This document shows, piece after piece, positions 1 to 8,168 of a DNA stretch of 33,206 nt (positions are counted from its first letter, which is position 1; the number at the start of each line of letters is the position of its first letter). The translations under genes were made by a program, and so were the position numbers. Source of the stretch: Blastococcus sp. CT_GayMR20. Its GTDB lineage: Bacteria > Actinomycetota > Actinomycetes > Mycobacteriales > Geodermatophilaceae. The notes below the pieces were generated by a model. It made no database searches. It was given only the letters and a program-made list of their open reading frames with translations, and was not told the origin of the DNA. The stretch lies in assembly GCF_004570345.1 (NCBI RefSeq), contig NZ_SPQM01000048.1:1-33206 (forward strand). The letters run 5' to 3'.

Positions 1-586
1 CGAGGGCGGCGTCGGCCGCGGGCACGTCGGGCTCGCACTCGATCAGGGCGTGCGCGGACGCGTCGTAGGGCCGGCCCACCGCGGCACGGGCACCCGGCCA
101 GTTGTGGTGGAAGGTCAGCGCGGCGCCGTGGTCGATCAGCTGCAGGCCGCCGTGCCAGAACAGCATGTTGGGATTGCGCCACGAGCGGTCGACGTTGCCG
201 ACGAGCGCGTCGAACCACAGCACGCGTCCGGCCAGGCCGGGGTCGACGCCGTCGGCGCCGGCCTCGAAGTCCAGCGCCCCGGGCAGGTAGTCCAGGCCGA
301 GGTTGCGCCCGGCCGAGCGCTGCAGCAGCTCCTGCACCTCGACGTCCGGCTCCCCCACCGCGAGCTCGGGTGCCACGTCCACCGTCACCAGCCTCGGCAC
401 CGGCAGGTCCAGGGCACGGGCGAGCTCGCCGCACACCACCTCGGCGACGAGCACCTTCACGCCCTGGCCCGCGGCCCGCCACTTCACGACGTAGGTGCCG
501 AGGTCGTCGGCCTCCATGAGCCCCGGCAGCGAGCCCCCTTCGCGCAGCGGGGTGACGTAGCGGGTGGCGATGACGGCGGTCAGCAC
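1..586 (-). CDS. HipA-like kinase domain protein (3' end outside window)
   Basis: A leftward reading frame enters from the window edge; about 195 codons are visible and the C-terminus is missing. The protein has a kinase-like fold signature of the HipA type: a catalytic-loop-like stretch with Asp, Arg and Asn (GNVDRSWRNPNM, about residues 132-143) followed by an IDHG motif that stands in for DFG. The N-terminal part has a conserved Lys (YVVKWRA) expected to contact ATP. Such stand-alone HipA-like kinases are common in actinobacteria and their substrates are mostly unknown; a HipB-type antitoxin is not visible here. I chose the GTG at 584-586; a TTG four codons upstream is also possible. It is divergent from the DUF1990 gene with about 65 bases between them. 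Family assignment is fairly confident, function is not. Confidence 0.72.
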   Translation of the reverse strand, partial: MLTAVIATRYVTPLREGGSLPGLMEADDLGTYVVKWRAAGQGVKVLVAEVVCGELARALDLPVPRLVTVDVAPELAVGEPDVEVQELLQRSAGRNLGLDYLPGALDFEAGADGVDPGLAGRVLWFDALVGNVDRSWRNPNMLFWHGGLQLIDHGAALTFHHNWPGARAAVGRPYDASAHALIECEPDVPAADAAL

Positions 587-651
587 AGTGCCGGTCAACC
601 TAGCCCGTGCGGGCAGACTGAGCTCGTGGCCGACACCGTGTCCGAGCGCTG

Positions 652-1197
652 ATGGGGTTCCTGAGGGCGGCGGATCCGGGCCGGCTCGTCGATGCCCGAC
701 TCACCTACGGAGCGGTCGGCGCGGCCCGGTCGGGGCAGGCGCCGCCCGGCTACCGGAGTGCGCACCGGTCGGCGGTCGTGGGCTCGGGACGGGCGGCGTT
801 CGAGCGGGCCGCCGCCGCGGTCCTCGACTGGCGGGCGCAGCGGGGCGCGGGTCTCCGGGTGCGCGCCACCGGTCCGGCGTCCGAGCCGGGCACCGTCGTC
901 GTCCTCACCGCGGGGCTCCCCCGGTTCGGGTACGACATCCCCTGCCGGGTCGTGTGGGCGCGGACCGACGGCGACGAGCGTGGCTTCGCCTACGGCACGC
1001 TGCCGGGTCATCCGGAGAGCGGCGAGGAGTGCTTCCTCGTACGGCTCGAGCCCGGCGGCGACGTCGTCTACGAGATCCGGGTGTTCTTCCGGCTGGCGTC
1101 GCCCGCTGCCCGGCTCGCCGGCCCGCTGAGCCTGGTGCTGCAGCGCCTGGCCACCGACCGCTACGTCTCCGCGATCCGCCGTGCCGCCCGGGGCTAG
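652..1197 (+). CDS. DUF1990 family protein
   Basis: This 181-residue protein has the features of the DUF1990 family: an N-terminal LTYGAVG-like block, a GxxxFERAAAAVLDW block near residues 45-58, a central hydrophobic VVVLTAGLPRFGYDIPCRVVW segment, and a GTLPGHPESGEECFLV motif near residue 116. The family is uncharacterised; a lipid-binding-like fold has been suggested for relatives, but nothing here proves a ligand. No signal peptide or membrane helix is obvious. The ATG at 652 follows closely on a short rightward frame and the ribosome-binding site is weak. Its end overlaps the stop of the convergent ABC permease gene by four bases, so the two transcripts meet tail to tail. Confidence 0.8.
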   Translation: MGFLRAADPGRLVDARLTYGAVGAARSGQAPPGYRSAHRSAVVGSGRAAFERAAAAVLDWRAQRGAGLRVRATGPASEPGTVVVLTAGLPRFGYDIPCRVVWARTDGDERGFAYGTLPGHPESGEECFLVRLEPGGDVVYEIRVFFRLASPAARLAGPLSLVLQRLATDRYVSAIRRAARG

Positions 1198-1943
1198 ACG
1201 TCCCGCCGCTCCAGCAGGACGGCGCTGAGCAGCCACATGCCCACCGCCCACGCACCGGCCACCGCCAGCCCGATCGTCCATCGGTCGATGCCGGCGAGGA
1301 AGGCGTCCTCGCCGACGCGGAGCGCGGGCAGCAGCTCGCTGATCCGCTCGGGAATCCGCCGCCCGTCCGCGGCGAGCAACGGGGGCGCGACCAGAACCAG
1401 CGCCAGCGCGATGCCGACGCCCCCGGCGGTCGACCGGACCGCCGCACCCAGCGCCACCGCGAGCACGACGACCAGCGTCGCCCCGGCCACCTGGACCGCC
1501 AGCGGGCGCAGCACCAGCGGAGCGGTGACGTCGATGCCGCCCGGCACGACCGTCTGCATCCGCGCCGCGACGAGGCAGCCCGCGGCGAGCACCGCGGTGA
1601 GGACGGCGGCGAGCACCGCGACCACGGTGGTCTTGGCGACCAGCAGCCGCGCGCGCCGCGGCACGCCGGTGAAGGAGACGGTCGCCGTCCCGGAGGTGAA
1701 CTCGGTGGCCCCGACCAGCACACCGAGGACGACGAGCACGAGCTGGCCGAAGCCGAACCCCGTCAGCGCGGCCGCGACGGCGAAGTCGGCGCGCGGCGCG
1801 GAGTCGGTGACCGCGGCGGCCAGCCAGCCCAGCGCGAGGACGACGACCACGTAGACGGCCACGCACCACCAGGTCGACCGCAGGGTGCGCAGCTTCGTCC
1901 ACTCGCTGCGCAGCACGGCCGCGAACGGCACCACCCGGCTCAC
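1194..1943 (-). CDS. ABC-2 type transporter permease
   Basis: This 249-residue protein is almost entirely hydrophobic, with about six membrane helices. It opens with the SEWTKLRTLRSTWWC block that marks actinobacterial ABC-2 permeases fed by a separate ATPase. It should form the membrane pore of an exporter with the ATPase encoded just upstream. The GTG start at 1941-1943 overlaps the TGA stop of the ATPase gene (GTGA), which implies translational coupling and a shared operon. The substrate cannot be told; related pairs export drugs, peptides or lipids. Confidence 0.88.
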   Translation of the reverse strand: MSRVVPFAAVLRSEWTKLRTLRSTWWCVAVYVVVVLALGWLAAAVTDSAPRADFAVAAALTGFGFGQLVLVVLGVLVGATEFTSGTATVSFTGVPRRARLLVAKTTVVAVLAAVLTAVLAAGCLVAARMQTVVPGGIDVTAPLVLRPLAVQVAGATLVVVLAVALGAAVRSTAGGVGIALALVLVAPPLLAADGRRIPERISELLPALRVGEDAFLAGIDRWTIGLAVAGAWAVGMWLLSAVLLERRDV

Positions 1944-2854
1944 CGGACCGCCGCCCGGTACTCGACCTCGTCGCCGGTCAGCGCCAGGTAGGCCGCCTCC
2001 AGCGACGCGGTCACCGTCGTCAGCTCGTGCAGGCGGACGTCGCTGACGTAGGCCACGTCACCCACCTCGGCGACGTCGAGCCCCTCGACCCGCAGCGCAC
2101 CGTCGATCTCCAGCTCCACGCGCCCACCGGCCCGACGCAGGGCGGCGGCCAGCAGCGGTCCCTGCGGGCTGCGCACCCGGACGGCGGAGTGCCGGCCGAG
2201 CAGCTCGGCCATGGCGACGTCGGCCAGCAGCCGGCCGCGGCCGACGACGACGAGGTGGTCGGCGGTGTCCTCCATCTCGCTCATCAGGTGGCTGGAGACC
2301 AGCACCGTCCGGCCCTCGTCGGCGAGGTCGCGCAGCAGCTCCCGCATCCAGCGGATGCCCTCCGGGTCGAGGCCGTTGACCGGCTCGTCGAGCAGGAGGA
2401 CGTCGGGGTCGCCCAGGAGTGCGGCGGCGATCCCGAGCCGCTGGGCCATGCCGAGGGAGAAGCCGCGCACGCGCTCGTCGGCGACCGCCTCCAGGCCGAC
2501 CAGACCGACGACCTCGTCCACCCGGGCCCTCGGCAGGGCGTTGCTCTGCGCCAGGGCGAGCAGGTGGGCGTACGCGGTGCGGCCCGGGTGCCGGGCGCGC
2601 GGGTCGATCAGGGCGCCCACCCGGCGCATCGGCGCGGCGAGCTGCCGGTAGTGCCGCCCGAGCACGGTCGCCGTCCCGGCGGTGGGGCGGGTCAGCCCGA
2701 GGATGCACCGCATCGTCGTGGTCTTGCCCGAGCCGTTGGGGCCCAGGAAGCCGGTGACGCGGCCGGGTTCGACGGTGACGGTGAGGTCGTCGACGGCGAG
2801 GCGGCCGCGGTAGGCCTTCGTCAGCCCGTCGAGCTCGATCACAGCGGTCAGCAT
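1940..2854 (-). CDS. ABC transporter ATP-binding protein
   Basis: This 304-residue nucleotide-binding subunit starts IELDGLTKAYRG and carries a Walker A (GPNGSGKT, near residue 40), a Q-loop region, an atypical signature loop (FSLGMAQRL in place of LSGGQ, usual for this ABC-2 subfamily), a Walker B with catalytic Glu (VLLLDEPVNGLDPEG) and an H-loop (SSHLMSE). The last 90 residues are the variable tail of DrrA/CcmA-like exporters. It powers the permease whose start overlaps its stop. I chose the ATG at 2852-2854; the reading frame stays open much further upstream but that stretch runs antisense through the catalase gene and looks like a shadow. A GTG five codons in is an alternative start. Confidence 0.88.
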   Translation of the reverse strand: MLTAVIELDGLTKAYRGRLAVDDLTVTVEPGRVTGFLGPNGSGKTTTMRCILGLTRPTAGTATVLGRHYRQLAAPMRRVGALIDPRARHPGRTAYAHLLALAQSNALPRARVDEVVGLVGLEAVADERVRGFSLGMAQRLGIAAALLGDPDVLLLDEPVNGLDPEGIRWMRELLRDLADEGRTVLVSSHLMSEMEDTADHLVVVGRGRLLADVAMAELLGRHSAVRVRSPQGPLLAAALRRAGGRVELEIDGALRVEGLDVAEVGDVAYVSDVRLHELTTVTASLEAAYLALTGDEVEYRAAVR

Positions 2855-2910
2855 GGCCAAGCGACCGGGAGGTGGGCGAGAGGCGCGCCTGTCGCCCGGC
2901 GGGTCGGACA

Positions 2911-2937
2911 GTTTGCCGATGCAACCGTCTCGGGTAG
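2911..2937 (+). promoter_or_regulatory. Candidate sigma-B/sigma-F type stress promoter for the catalase
   Basis: The sequence reads GTTT, 17 bases, then GGGTAG. This resembles the GTTT / GGGTAT elements of general-stress sigma factors in Gram-positive bacteria. The -10-like element ends about 41 bases before the catalase ATG, a normal leader length. The last base of the -10 differs from consensus and the spacer is at the long end, so this is a candidate only. Confidence 0.4.
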
Positions 2938-2977
2938 CGCCCACGCATCCCCCGGTTCCGCCTCGACAGGAGTCCTC

Positions 2978-5092
2978 ATGCCCCCCGCGCGCCAGCCCGA
3001 CCAGTCGGCCCCGAAGACCGTGAGCCCGACGGGGGTCGGGTACGACGGCCCGAAGAACGGGCGTGATCCGCGGGCACAGGCCGGCGACAAGCTGACCACT
3101 CCGAACGGCGTACGGATCGACGACACCGACCACTCGCTCAAGGCGGGTCCGCGCGGCCCCGTCCTCCTCGAGGACTTCCACCTGCGCGAGAAGATCATGC
3201 ACTTCGACCACGAGCGCATCCCGGAGCGCGTGGTCCACGCCCGCGGCGCCGGTGCGCACGGGGTCTTCACCGCCAACGGGAAGGCCGCGAAGGTCACGCG
3301 GGCCGCCGTCCTCGCGGAGAAGGGCCTCCAGACCCCGGTCTTCGTGCGGTTCTCCACCGTGCTGGGCTCACGCGGCTCGGCCGACACGGTCCGCGACACC
3401 CGCGGGTTCGCGACGAAGTTCTACACGAAGGAGGGCACCTGGGACCTCGTCGGCAACAACATCCCGGTCTTCTTCATCCAGGACGCGATCAAGTTCCCCG
3501 ACATCATCCACGCGGGCAAGCCGCACCCCGACCGCGAGATCCCGCAGGCCCAGTCGGCGCACGACACGTTCTGGGACTTCGTCACCCTCCACACCGAGGC
3601 GACCCACCACACGATCTGGAACATGAGCGACCGGGGCATCCCCCGCAGCTACCGGACGATGGAGGGTTTCGGCGTCCACACCTTCCGACTGGTGGACGCC
3701 GACCGGAACACCGTCCTGGTGAAGTTCCACTGGAAGCCGCGCCTCGGTGTGCACTCCCTCACCTGGGAGGAGGCGCAGATCGCGGCGGGCGTCGACCCCG
3801 ACTTCCACCGGCGGGACCTCTACGACGCCATCGAGAACGGCGCCTTCCCCGAGTGGGATCTCGGCATCCAGGTCTTCCCGGACACCCCGGAGGAGACCTT
3901 CGAGGGCATCGACCTCCTCGACCCCACCAAGATCGTCCCGGAGGAGCTCGCCCCGGTGCAGATCATCGGGACCCTGGTGCTCGACGGGAACCCGACGAAC
4001 TTCTTCGCCGAGACCGAGCAGGTCGCCTTCCACACCGGACACCTGGTGCCCGGCATCGAGGGCACCAACGACCCACTGCTGCAGGGCCGGAACTTCTCCT
4101 ACCTCGACACCCAGCTGACCCGCCTCGCGGGACCCAACTTCACCCAGATCCCGATCAACCGGCCGCACGCGCCGGTGAACGACAACACCCGCGACGGCTT
4201 CCACCAGCAGGCCATCCACGAGGGCCGGGCGCCGTACACCCCGAACAGCGTCGACGACGGCGCCCCGTTCCCGTCGGACTGGGCCGAGGGCGGCTACGTG
4301 TCGGTGCCGCGACACGTCGAGGGAGAGGTCGGCCGCTCCGCGCCCGCGTCGTTCGACGACCACTACTCCCAGCCGGCCATGTTCTACGCGAGCCTGACCA
4401 GCGTCGAGCAGCAGCACATCATCGACGCCTACACCTTCGAGCTCGGCAAGTGCTACGAGCAGGGCATCAAGGAGCGGGCGCTGACCGTCCTGGCCCGGCT
4501 GGACGAGAACCTGTGCACGCAGGTGGCACTGGGCCTCGGCCTGCCGGTGCCCCCGCCCGAGCCCGTCGAGCGCCGGGCCGAGTCACCGGCCCTGCGCCAG
4601 ATCAGGCCCACGCCCTTCCCCATCGCCGGACGCATCGTCGGCGTCGTCGCCGGACCGGGCGCGGACCTCGCCGGCATCGCCGCGCTGCGCACCGCACTGG
4701 AGGCACAGGGCGCGCTGCTGCGGGTCATCGCCCCGCACGGCGGCCAACTGGTCAAGGGCAAGAACGTGGAGATCGTCGAGCGGACCTTCGCCACGGGACG
4801 GTCGATCGAGTTCGACGCCCTCGTCGTCGCCGACGGCGCACCGAAGGACGGCGACTTCCGCGCGCTGGTGATGCTGCAGGAGACCTACCGGCACCTGAAG
4901 GCCGTCGGCGCATGGGGGGACGGCGTCGAGGTGCTGCGCACCGCCGGGATCGACCCCGAGGCGCCCGGCGTGCTCACCGGGAAGAAGGCGAGCGCCAAGC
5001 TCGCGGCGGCGACGGTGGCGGCGCTCGGTCTGCACCGGGCGTGGGACCGCACCCCGCTGGTGAACGCGTCGCTGGTGCCGCCCACGACCTGA
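2978..5092 (+). CDS. katE: Large-subunit monofunctional catalase (HPII/KatE type)
   Basis: This 704-residue heme catalase converts hydrogen peroxide to water and oxygen in the cytoplasm. The catalytic His (RVVHARG, residue 87), the distal Asn (DLVGNN, residue 160) and the proximal heme Tyr (RNFSY, residue 375) are all present. The core ends near residue 500. The C-terminal part from about 560 ([14 protein letters not shown]) is the flavodoxin/class-I-amidotransferase-like domain that defines the large-subunit clade and accounts for the length above 700 residues. An AGGAG ribosome-binding site sits 6 bases before the ATG. The gene is divergent from the ABC exporter; the 123-base gap holds a stress-type promoter candidate. 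A strong hairpin follows the stop codon. Nothing suggests damage or transfer. Confidence 0.96.
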   Translation: MPPARQPDQSAPKTVSPTGVGYDGPKNGRDPRAQAGDKLTTPNGVRIDDTDHSLKAGPRGPVLLEDFHLREKIMHFDHERIPERVVHARGAGAHGVFTANGKAAKVTRAAVLAEKGLQTPVFVRFSTVLGSRGSADTVRDTRGFATKFYTKEGTWDLVGNNIPVFFIQDAIKFPDIIHAGKPHPDREIPQAQSAHDTFWDFVTLHTEATHHTIWNMSDRGIPRSYRTMEGFGVHTFRLVDADRNTVLVKFHWKPRLGVHSLTWEEAQIAAGVDPDFHRRDLYDAIENGAFPEWDLGIQVFPDTPEETFEGIDLLDPTKIVPEELAPVQIIGTLVLDGNPTNFFAETEQVAFHTGHLVPGIEGTNDPLLQGRNFSYLDTQLTRLAGPNFTQIPINRPHAPVNDNTRDGFHQQAIHEGRAPYTPNSVDDGAPFPSDWAEGGYVSVPRHVEGEVGRSAPASFDDHYSQPAMFYASLTSVEQQHIIDAYTFELGKCYEQGIKERALTVLARLDENLCTQVALGLGLPVPPPEPVERRAESPALRQIRPTPFPIAGRIVGVVAGPGADLAGIAALRTALEAQGALLRVIAPHGGQLVKGKNVEIVERTFATGRSIEFDALVVADGAPKDGDFRALVMLQETYRHLKAVGAWGDGVEVLRTAGIDPEAPGVLTGKKASAKLAAATVAALGLHRAWDRTPLVNASLVPPTT

Positions 5093-5106
5093 GCGATACC
5101 GCACGA

Positions 5107-5138
5107 GGGGCCGGGCCCGGCGTCGCGGACCCGGCCCC
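5107..5138. terminator. Hairpin terminator between convergent genes
   Basis: Nine-base perfect arms (5107-5115 and 5130-5138, GGGGCCGGG / CCCGGCCCC) enclose a 14-base loop. It lies 15 bases past the catalase stop and 7 bases from the stop of the convergent membrane-protein gene, so it can serve both strands. There is no T-tract, as is usual in high-GC actinobacteria. Confidence 0.6.
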
Positions 5139-5144
5139 GGCGGT

Positions 5145-5789
5145 TCAGCGACCGGGCGGCGGCGGTTGCCCGCCGTGCCCCGGCGGCGGGGGTGCGTAGT
5201 GACCGGGCGCAGCCGGTGGCGGCGTGTAGGTGGGCGCGGGAGGGAGCGGCGCGTACTGCACGTGCGCCGGCGGGCCGTACTGCCCCTGCCACTGTGCCGA
5301 CGGCGCGGCCTGGGCGCCCGGCACCGCACCGGCGACGTCGTCGACGAAGGGGATCTTGACGATGTACTGCTGGTAGAGCTTGACCCCGTCCTCCACGGAC
5401 AGGTGGCCGAAGTGCATGAGGCCGGCGAGGCCCTCCAACTCGGTGTTCGCCGCCTCGGCGCTGCTCAACCGGGCGACGTCGTCCTGCGCCTTGCCCAGGT
5501 TCGTCAGCACCGCGGCGCCGACCGAGACCAGCAGGGCGAGCAGGCAGAGGGTCCGCCAGACGTAGCTGTCGCTGACCAGCCCGAAGGTGTTCTGGACGGA
5601 CTCGGCGAAGGGCTCGCCGCCGAAGGCCGGACCGGCCGTGAAGAGCGCGGCCAGCGAACTGAGCACGACGGTGATCGTCGCCCGGCGGCGGGTGCGCGGC
5701 CGGTGCTCGCGGAGGAACGCCTGGACCGAGGCCCGGCGCGCGTCGATGCGCCACAGCAGGTCGCGTCGGAGGTCGCTGTCATCGGCCAT
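5145..5789 (-). CDS. Two-TM membrane protein with Pro-rich C-terminal tail
   Basis: The 214-residue protein begins with a charged helix (residues 1-36, rich in Arg), followed by two hydrophobic segments near residues 39-58 and 80-98, a predicted cytosolic helical region (about 100-150), and a Pro/Gly/Tyr-rich disordered tail from about 160 to the end. A GGGAG ribosome-binding site precedes the ATG. I do not recognise a named family. The helix-TM-TM-helix order resembles SLATT-type two-TM proteins, but no nucleotidyltransferase or SLOG partner is adjacent, so that comparison is only architectural. It is divergent from the BtrH_N gene and convergent with the catalase. Confidence 0.75.
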   Translation of the reverse strand: MADDSDLRRDLLWRIDARRASVQAFLREHRPRTRRRATITVVLSSLAALFTAGPAFGGEPFAESVQNTFGLVSDSYVWRTLCLLALLVSVGAAVLTNLGKAQDDVARLSSAEAANTELEGLAGLMHFGHLSVEDGVKLYQQYIVKIPFVDDVAGAVPGAQAAPSAQWQGQYGPPAHVQYAPLPPAPTYTPPPAAPGHYAPPPPGHGGQPPPPGR

Positions 5790-5848
5790 GAGCCGTCTCC
5801 CGCCTCGGGTTCCGCGCTGGAGTGAGCGTAGCGAGGACGGCGATGAAC

Positions 5849-5888
5849 CGGACCGGTCCGCGGCGCGCTCCGGTACCCTCGGAGCGCG
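5849..5888. promoter_or_regulatory. Paired inverted repeats with an embedded -10-like box
   Basis: The gap between the two divergent genes holds a perfect 12-base palindrome (5849-5860, CGGACCGGTCCG) and, four bases later, nine-base arms CGCGCTCCG / CGGAGCGCG (5864-5872 and 5880-5888). The seven-base spacer of the second repeat contains TACCCT, which fits the actinobacterial TANNNT -10 pattern on the + strand. This could be a regulated promoter for the gene at 6057 or simply GC-rich structure. The rest of the 5790-6056 gap shows nothing else I can support. Confidence 0.3.
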
Positions 5889-6056
5889 GCGAACCCCACG
5901 CCACACCCTCTGACCGGTTGCCCACGCCACCGGCCGTGCGAGGGCAGAGGGGATCAGGTCCTCGGGGTGCTCCTGGCCGGCAGAGACGTCTTCTTCGGTG
6001 CGGCGGGGTCCGGTGACGCGTGGGGTCGGGGGCCCGCAGCCGCCGAAGGAGTTCCC

Positions 6057-7385
6057 GTGACCAGCCAGAAGCACCTGAAGGCGGCCGTCCGCGCCCGGAT
6101 GGCCCGCACCGGCGAGCGGTACACCACAGCCCGGAGGCACGTCGCCGGCCACACCGCTCCGCCGCCCCTGCCGGGGGTCGTCCCCGGCTACCGGACCTTC
6201 GGCGGTGGCCGGCACCACGACAGCGCGCTCCTCGCGCACGTCCTGGAGGCCACCGGGGTCACCGCAGCGCACGACGGTCGTCCCCTGACCGAACCGATGG
6301 TCGCGGGCCTCGCCGGCGGCATCGGCTTCATGTACTTCTCGTTCTCCTACGCCGGCCACGTGCCGACGATGACGATCGTGCCGCGCATCCACCCGCGCCC
6401 CTTCCTCGCCGGCGCACTGGAGCGGGCCGGGATCCGGCACCGGGCGGCGGAGACCACGAGTGCGGCGAAGGCCGGCCGGGAGCTGGACGCCGTCCTCGAC
6501 GCCGGGCGCCCGGCGATCTGCACCGTCGTCCGGTCCGCCCTCGGGTACGGGGACCGCCTCGACCCGTTCTCGGCCGCCGACCCCTACGACGTCGCCGTCG
6601 TCGGACGTCGGGACGAGCACCTCCTGCTCGACGACGGGCGTCTGGAGCCGAACCCGGTGCCGCCCGAGCTGCTCGCGGCAGCGCGCGCCGCCTCCCGGGC
6701 GAGCCGGCACCGCATGCTGGTGGTCGAACCCGGCGGTGCTCCGGTGGAGCTGGCCGGCGCCGTCCGCGCGTCCCTGGCGGTCACCCTCCACGACCTCACC
6801 GAGGACGTGACGGCGAAGAACTTCGCCGGCAACTTCGGCCTCCGCGGGCTGGCGAAGTGGGCCGACGCGGTGGCCGACCGGGGGCGGAAGACCGGCTGGT
6901 CGCGCCTGTTCGACAGCGCCGGCGCGCACGCGTCGTCGATGCACCGCCTCTACGACTGCCTGACGACGGAGTACTCCTCCCCCGGCGCCATGCGCCCGCT
7001 GTACGCGGACTTCCTGGCCGAGGCGGCCGACCTCCTCGAGGACGGCGACGCCGCCCGCGACGCCGGCGACCGCTACGCGCAGGCCGGGGAGTTGTGGGCG
7101 GCGATCGCCGAGGCCGCCGTGGCCGGTCCGATGGCGCCCTACCGGGATCTGGTCGAGCGCCGGCTGGAGCTGCTGCTCGGCGGTGGCCTCGCCGTCTCCA
7201 CCGAGCTCGCCGCGGTCGCGGAGGAGACGCGGGCGTTCCTGGCCGCCGTCGAGATCGACGAGGCCGACCGCGTCGCCCAGCTGGACGCGATCGCCGAGCT
7301 CGCGTCCCGCGTCGTGCCGCTGGAACGGGAGGCGAGCGAGGCGCTGGCCGAGGCGGCCGTCGGTCCACGAACGGCGCGCGCCTGA
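6057..7385 (+). CDS. BtrH_N / DUF4872 domain protein
   Basis: The 442-residue product resembles proteins that join a butirosin BtrH N-terminal domain to a DUF4872 domain. After a basic leader (residues 1-35, with a VRARMARTGERYTTAR block) comes a cysteine-peptidase/acyltransferase-like region with GGRHHDSALLAHVLEATG, a GLAGGIGFMYFSFSY block near residue 85, and DPYDVAVVG later. BtrH itself transfers an acyl side chain from a carrier protein in butirosin biosynthesis. Here there is no carrier protein, aminoglycoside gene or antibiotic cluster nearby, so the role is open. The GTG start is set by an AAGGAG ribosome-binding site 6 bases upstream. The gene stands alone and converges on the flavin reductase gene. 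Confidence 0.78.
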   Translation: MTSQKHLKAAVRARMARTGERYTTARRHVAGHTAPPPLPGVVPGYRTFGGGRHHDSALLAHVLEATGVTAAHDGRPLTEPMVAGLAGGIGFMYFSFSYAGHVPTMTIVPRIHPRPFLAGALERAGIRHRAAETTSAAKAGRELDAVLDAGRPAICTVVRSALGYGDRLDPFSAADPYDVAVVGRRDEHLLLDDGRLEPNPVPPELLAAARAASRASRHRMLVVEPGGAPVELAGAVRASLAVTLHDLTEDVTAKNFAGNFGLRGLAKWADAVADRGRKTGWSRLFDSAGAHASSMHRLYDCLTTEYSSPGAMRPLYADFLAEAADLLEDGDAARDAGDRYAQAGELWAAIAEAAVAGPMAPYRDLVERRLELLLGGGLAVSTELAAVAEETRAFLAAVEIDEADRVAQLDAIAELASRVVPLEREASEALAEAAVGPRTARA

Positions 7386-7398
7386 GCACCCTCGGGCC

Positions 7399-7423
7399 GG
7401 CGCCGAGCCTCCGGTTCGGCGTC
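7399..7423. terminator. Hairpin between convergent genes
   Basis: Eight-base arms (7399-7406 and 7416-7423, one G-T pair) around a nine-base loop lie 13 bases after the stop of the BtrH_N gene and overlap the stop of the convergent flavin reductase gene. This is a plausible shared terminator, moderate in strength. Confidence 0.4.
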
Positions 7424-8168
7424 AGGCCGGGGCGCCGCTGGGGCCGAAGCGCTCGACCCGGACGTCGGCGGGCGGGAAGCCCAGGTCGATGAGGATGCGG
7501 CTGGCCGACTCGGCGAAGGAGGCCGAGCCGCAGACGAAGGCGGTCTGCCCCGGCTCCCAGAGGGGCACGAGCTCGCCCGCGGTCATCCGGCCGGCCGGCC
7601 GGATGCCGTTGGCCTCCCGGGTGAGCACGATCAGCGCCCCGGCCTCCCGCAGCTCGTCGGCGTAGGGCAGCTCGGCCATCGTCCGGCTGGAGACGGCGAT
7701 GCGCAGCAGGCCCTCGCGGCCCAGCGCCTTCGCGTGCCGGAGCATCGCGATGAAGGGGACGACGCCGTACCCGCCGGCCACGAGCAGCGCGGGCGTCTCG
7801 CCGTCCCAGACGAACCAGCCGCCGATGGGCCCGCGCACCTCCAGCTCGTCGCCGGGCTCGACGACGTCCGCGAGGAAGGTCGACACCTCGCCGTCGTCCA
7901 GCCGCTCGACGAACAGCTCGACCAGCGGGTCGCCGGGGGCCGAGGCCACCGAGTAGGACCGCTGGGCCGTGTAGCCGTCCTCCGCCGTCAGCCGGACGAC
8001 GTAGTGCTGCCCGGGCAGGTGGTCGATGCGGTCGTGCACGTCGAGGCGCAGTTCCACCGAGCGGGGGATCGGTCTGCGCACACCCGAGACGTCCGCCGTC
8101 CGCCAGCCGCCGGCGGGTGCGTCGACGACACCGGCACCCAGGACCTCGGGGTCCGGTGGCTCAGTCAC
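7422..8168 (-). CDS. FAD-binding oxidoreductase (ferredoxin reductase-like)
   Basis: This 248-residue enzyme is of the ferredoxin-NADP reductase superfamily. It has the RSYSVAS flavin-binding motif (residues 70-76), a GGYGVVPF nucleotide-binding loop (about residue 132) and a VCGSASFAESA block near the C-terminus. There is no ferredoxin domain. The GTG start (8166-8168) overlaps the end of the molybdopterin oxidoreductase gene by 8 bases, so the two are translated together. This pairing is common in actinobacteria and suggests that the flavoprotein exchanges electrons between NAD(P)H and the molybdoenzyme. The physiological acceptor or donor is not shown by the sequence. Confidence 0.88.
   Translation of the reverse strand: MTEPPDPEVLGAGVVDAPAGGWRTADVSGVRRPIPRSVELRLDVHDRIDHLPGQHYVVRLTAEDGYTAQRSYSVASAPGDPLVELFVERLDDGEVSTFLADVVEPGDELEVRGPIGGWFVWDGETPALLVAGGYGVVPFIAMLRHAKALGREGLLRIAVSSRTMAELPYADELREAGALIVLTREANGIRPAGRMTAGELVPLWEPGQTAFVCGSASFAESASRILIDLGFPPADVRVERFGPSGAPA

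Noticed and set aside
2855..3259. N-terminal extension of the ABC ATPase
   Set aside because: The open frame continues, but it lies antisense to the catalase start region and has no similarity to an ABC domain; the ATG at 2852-2854 gives the normal N-terminus.
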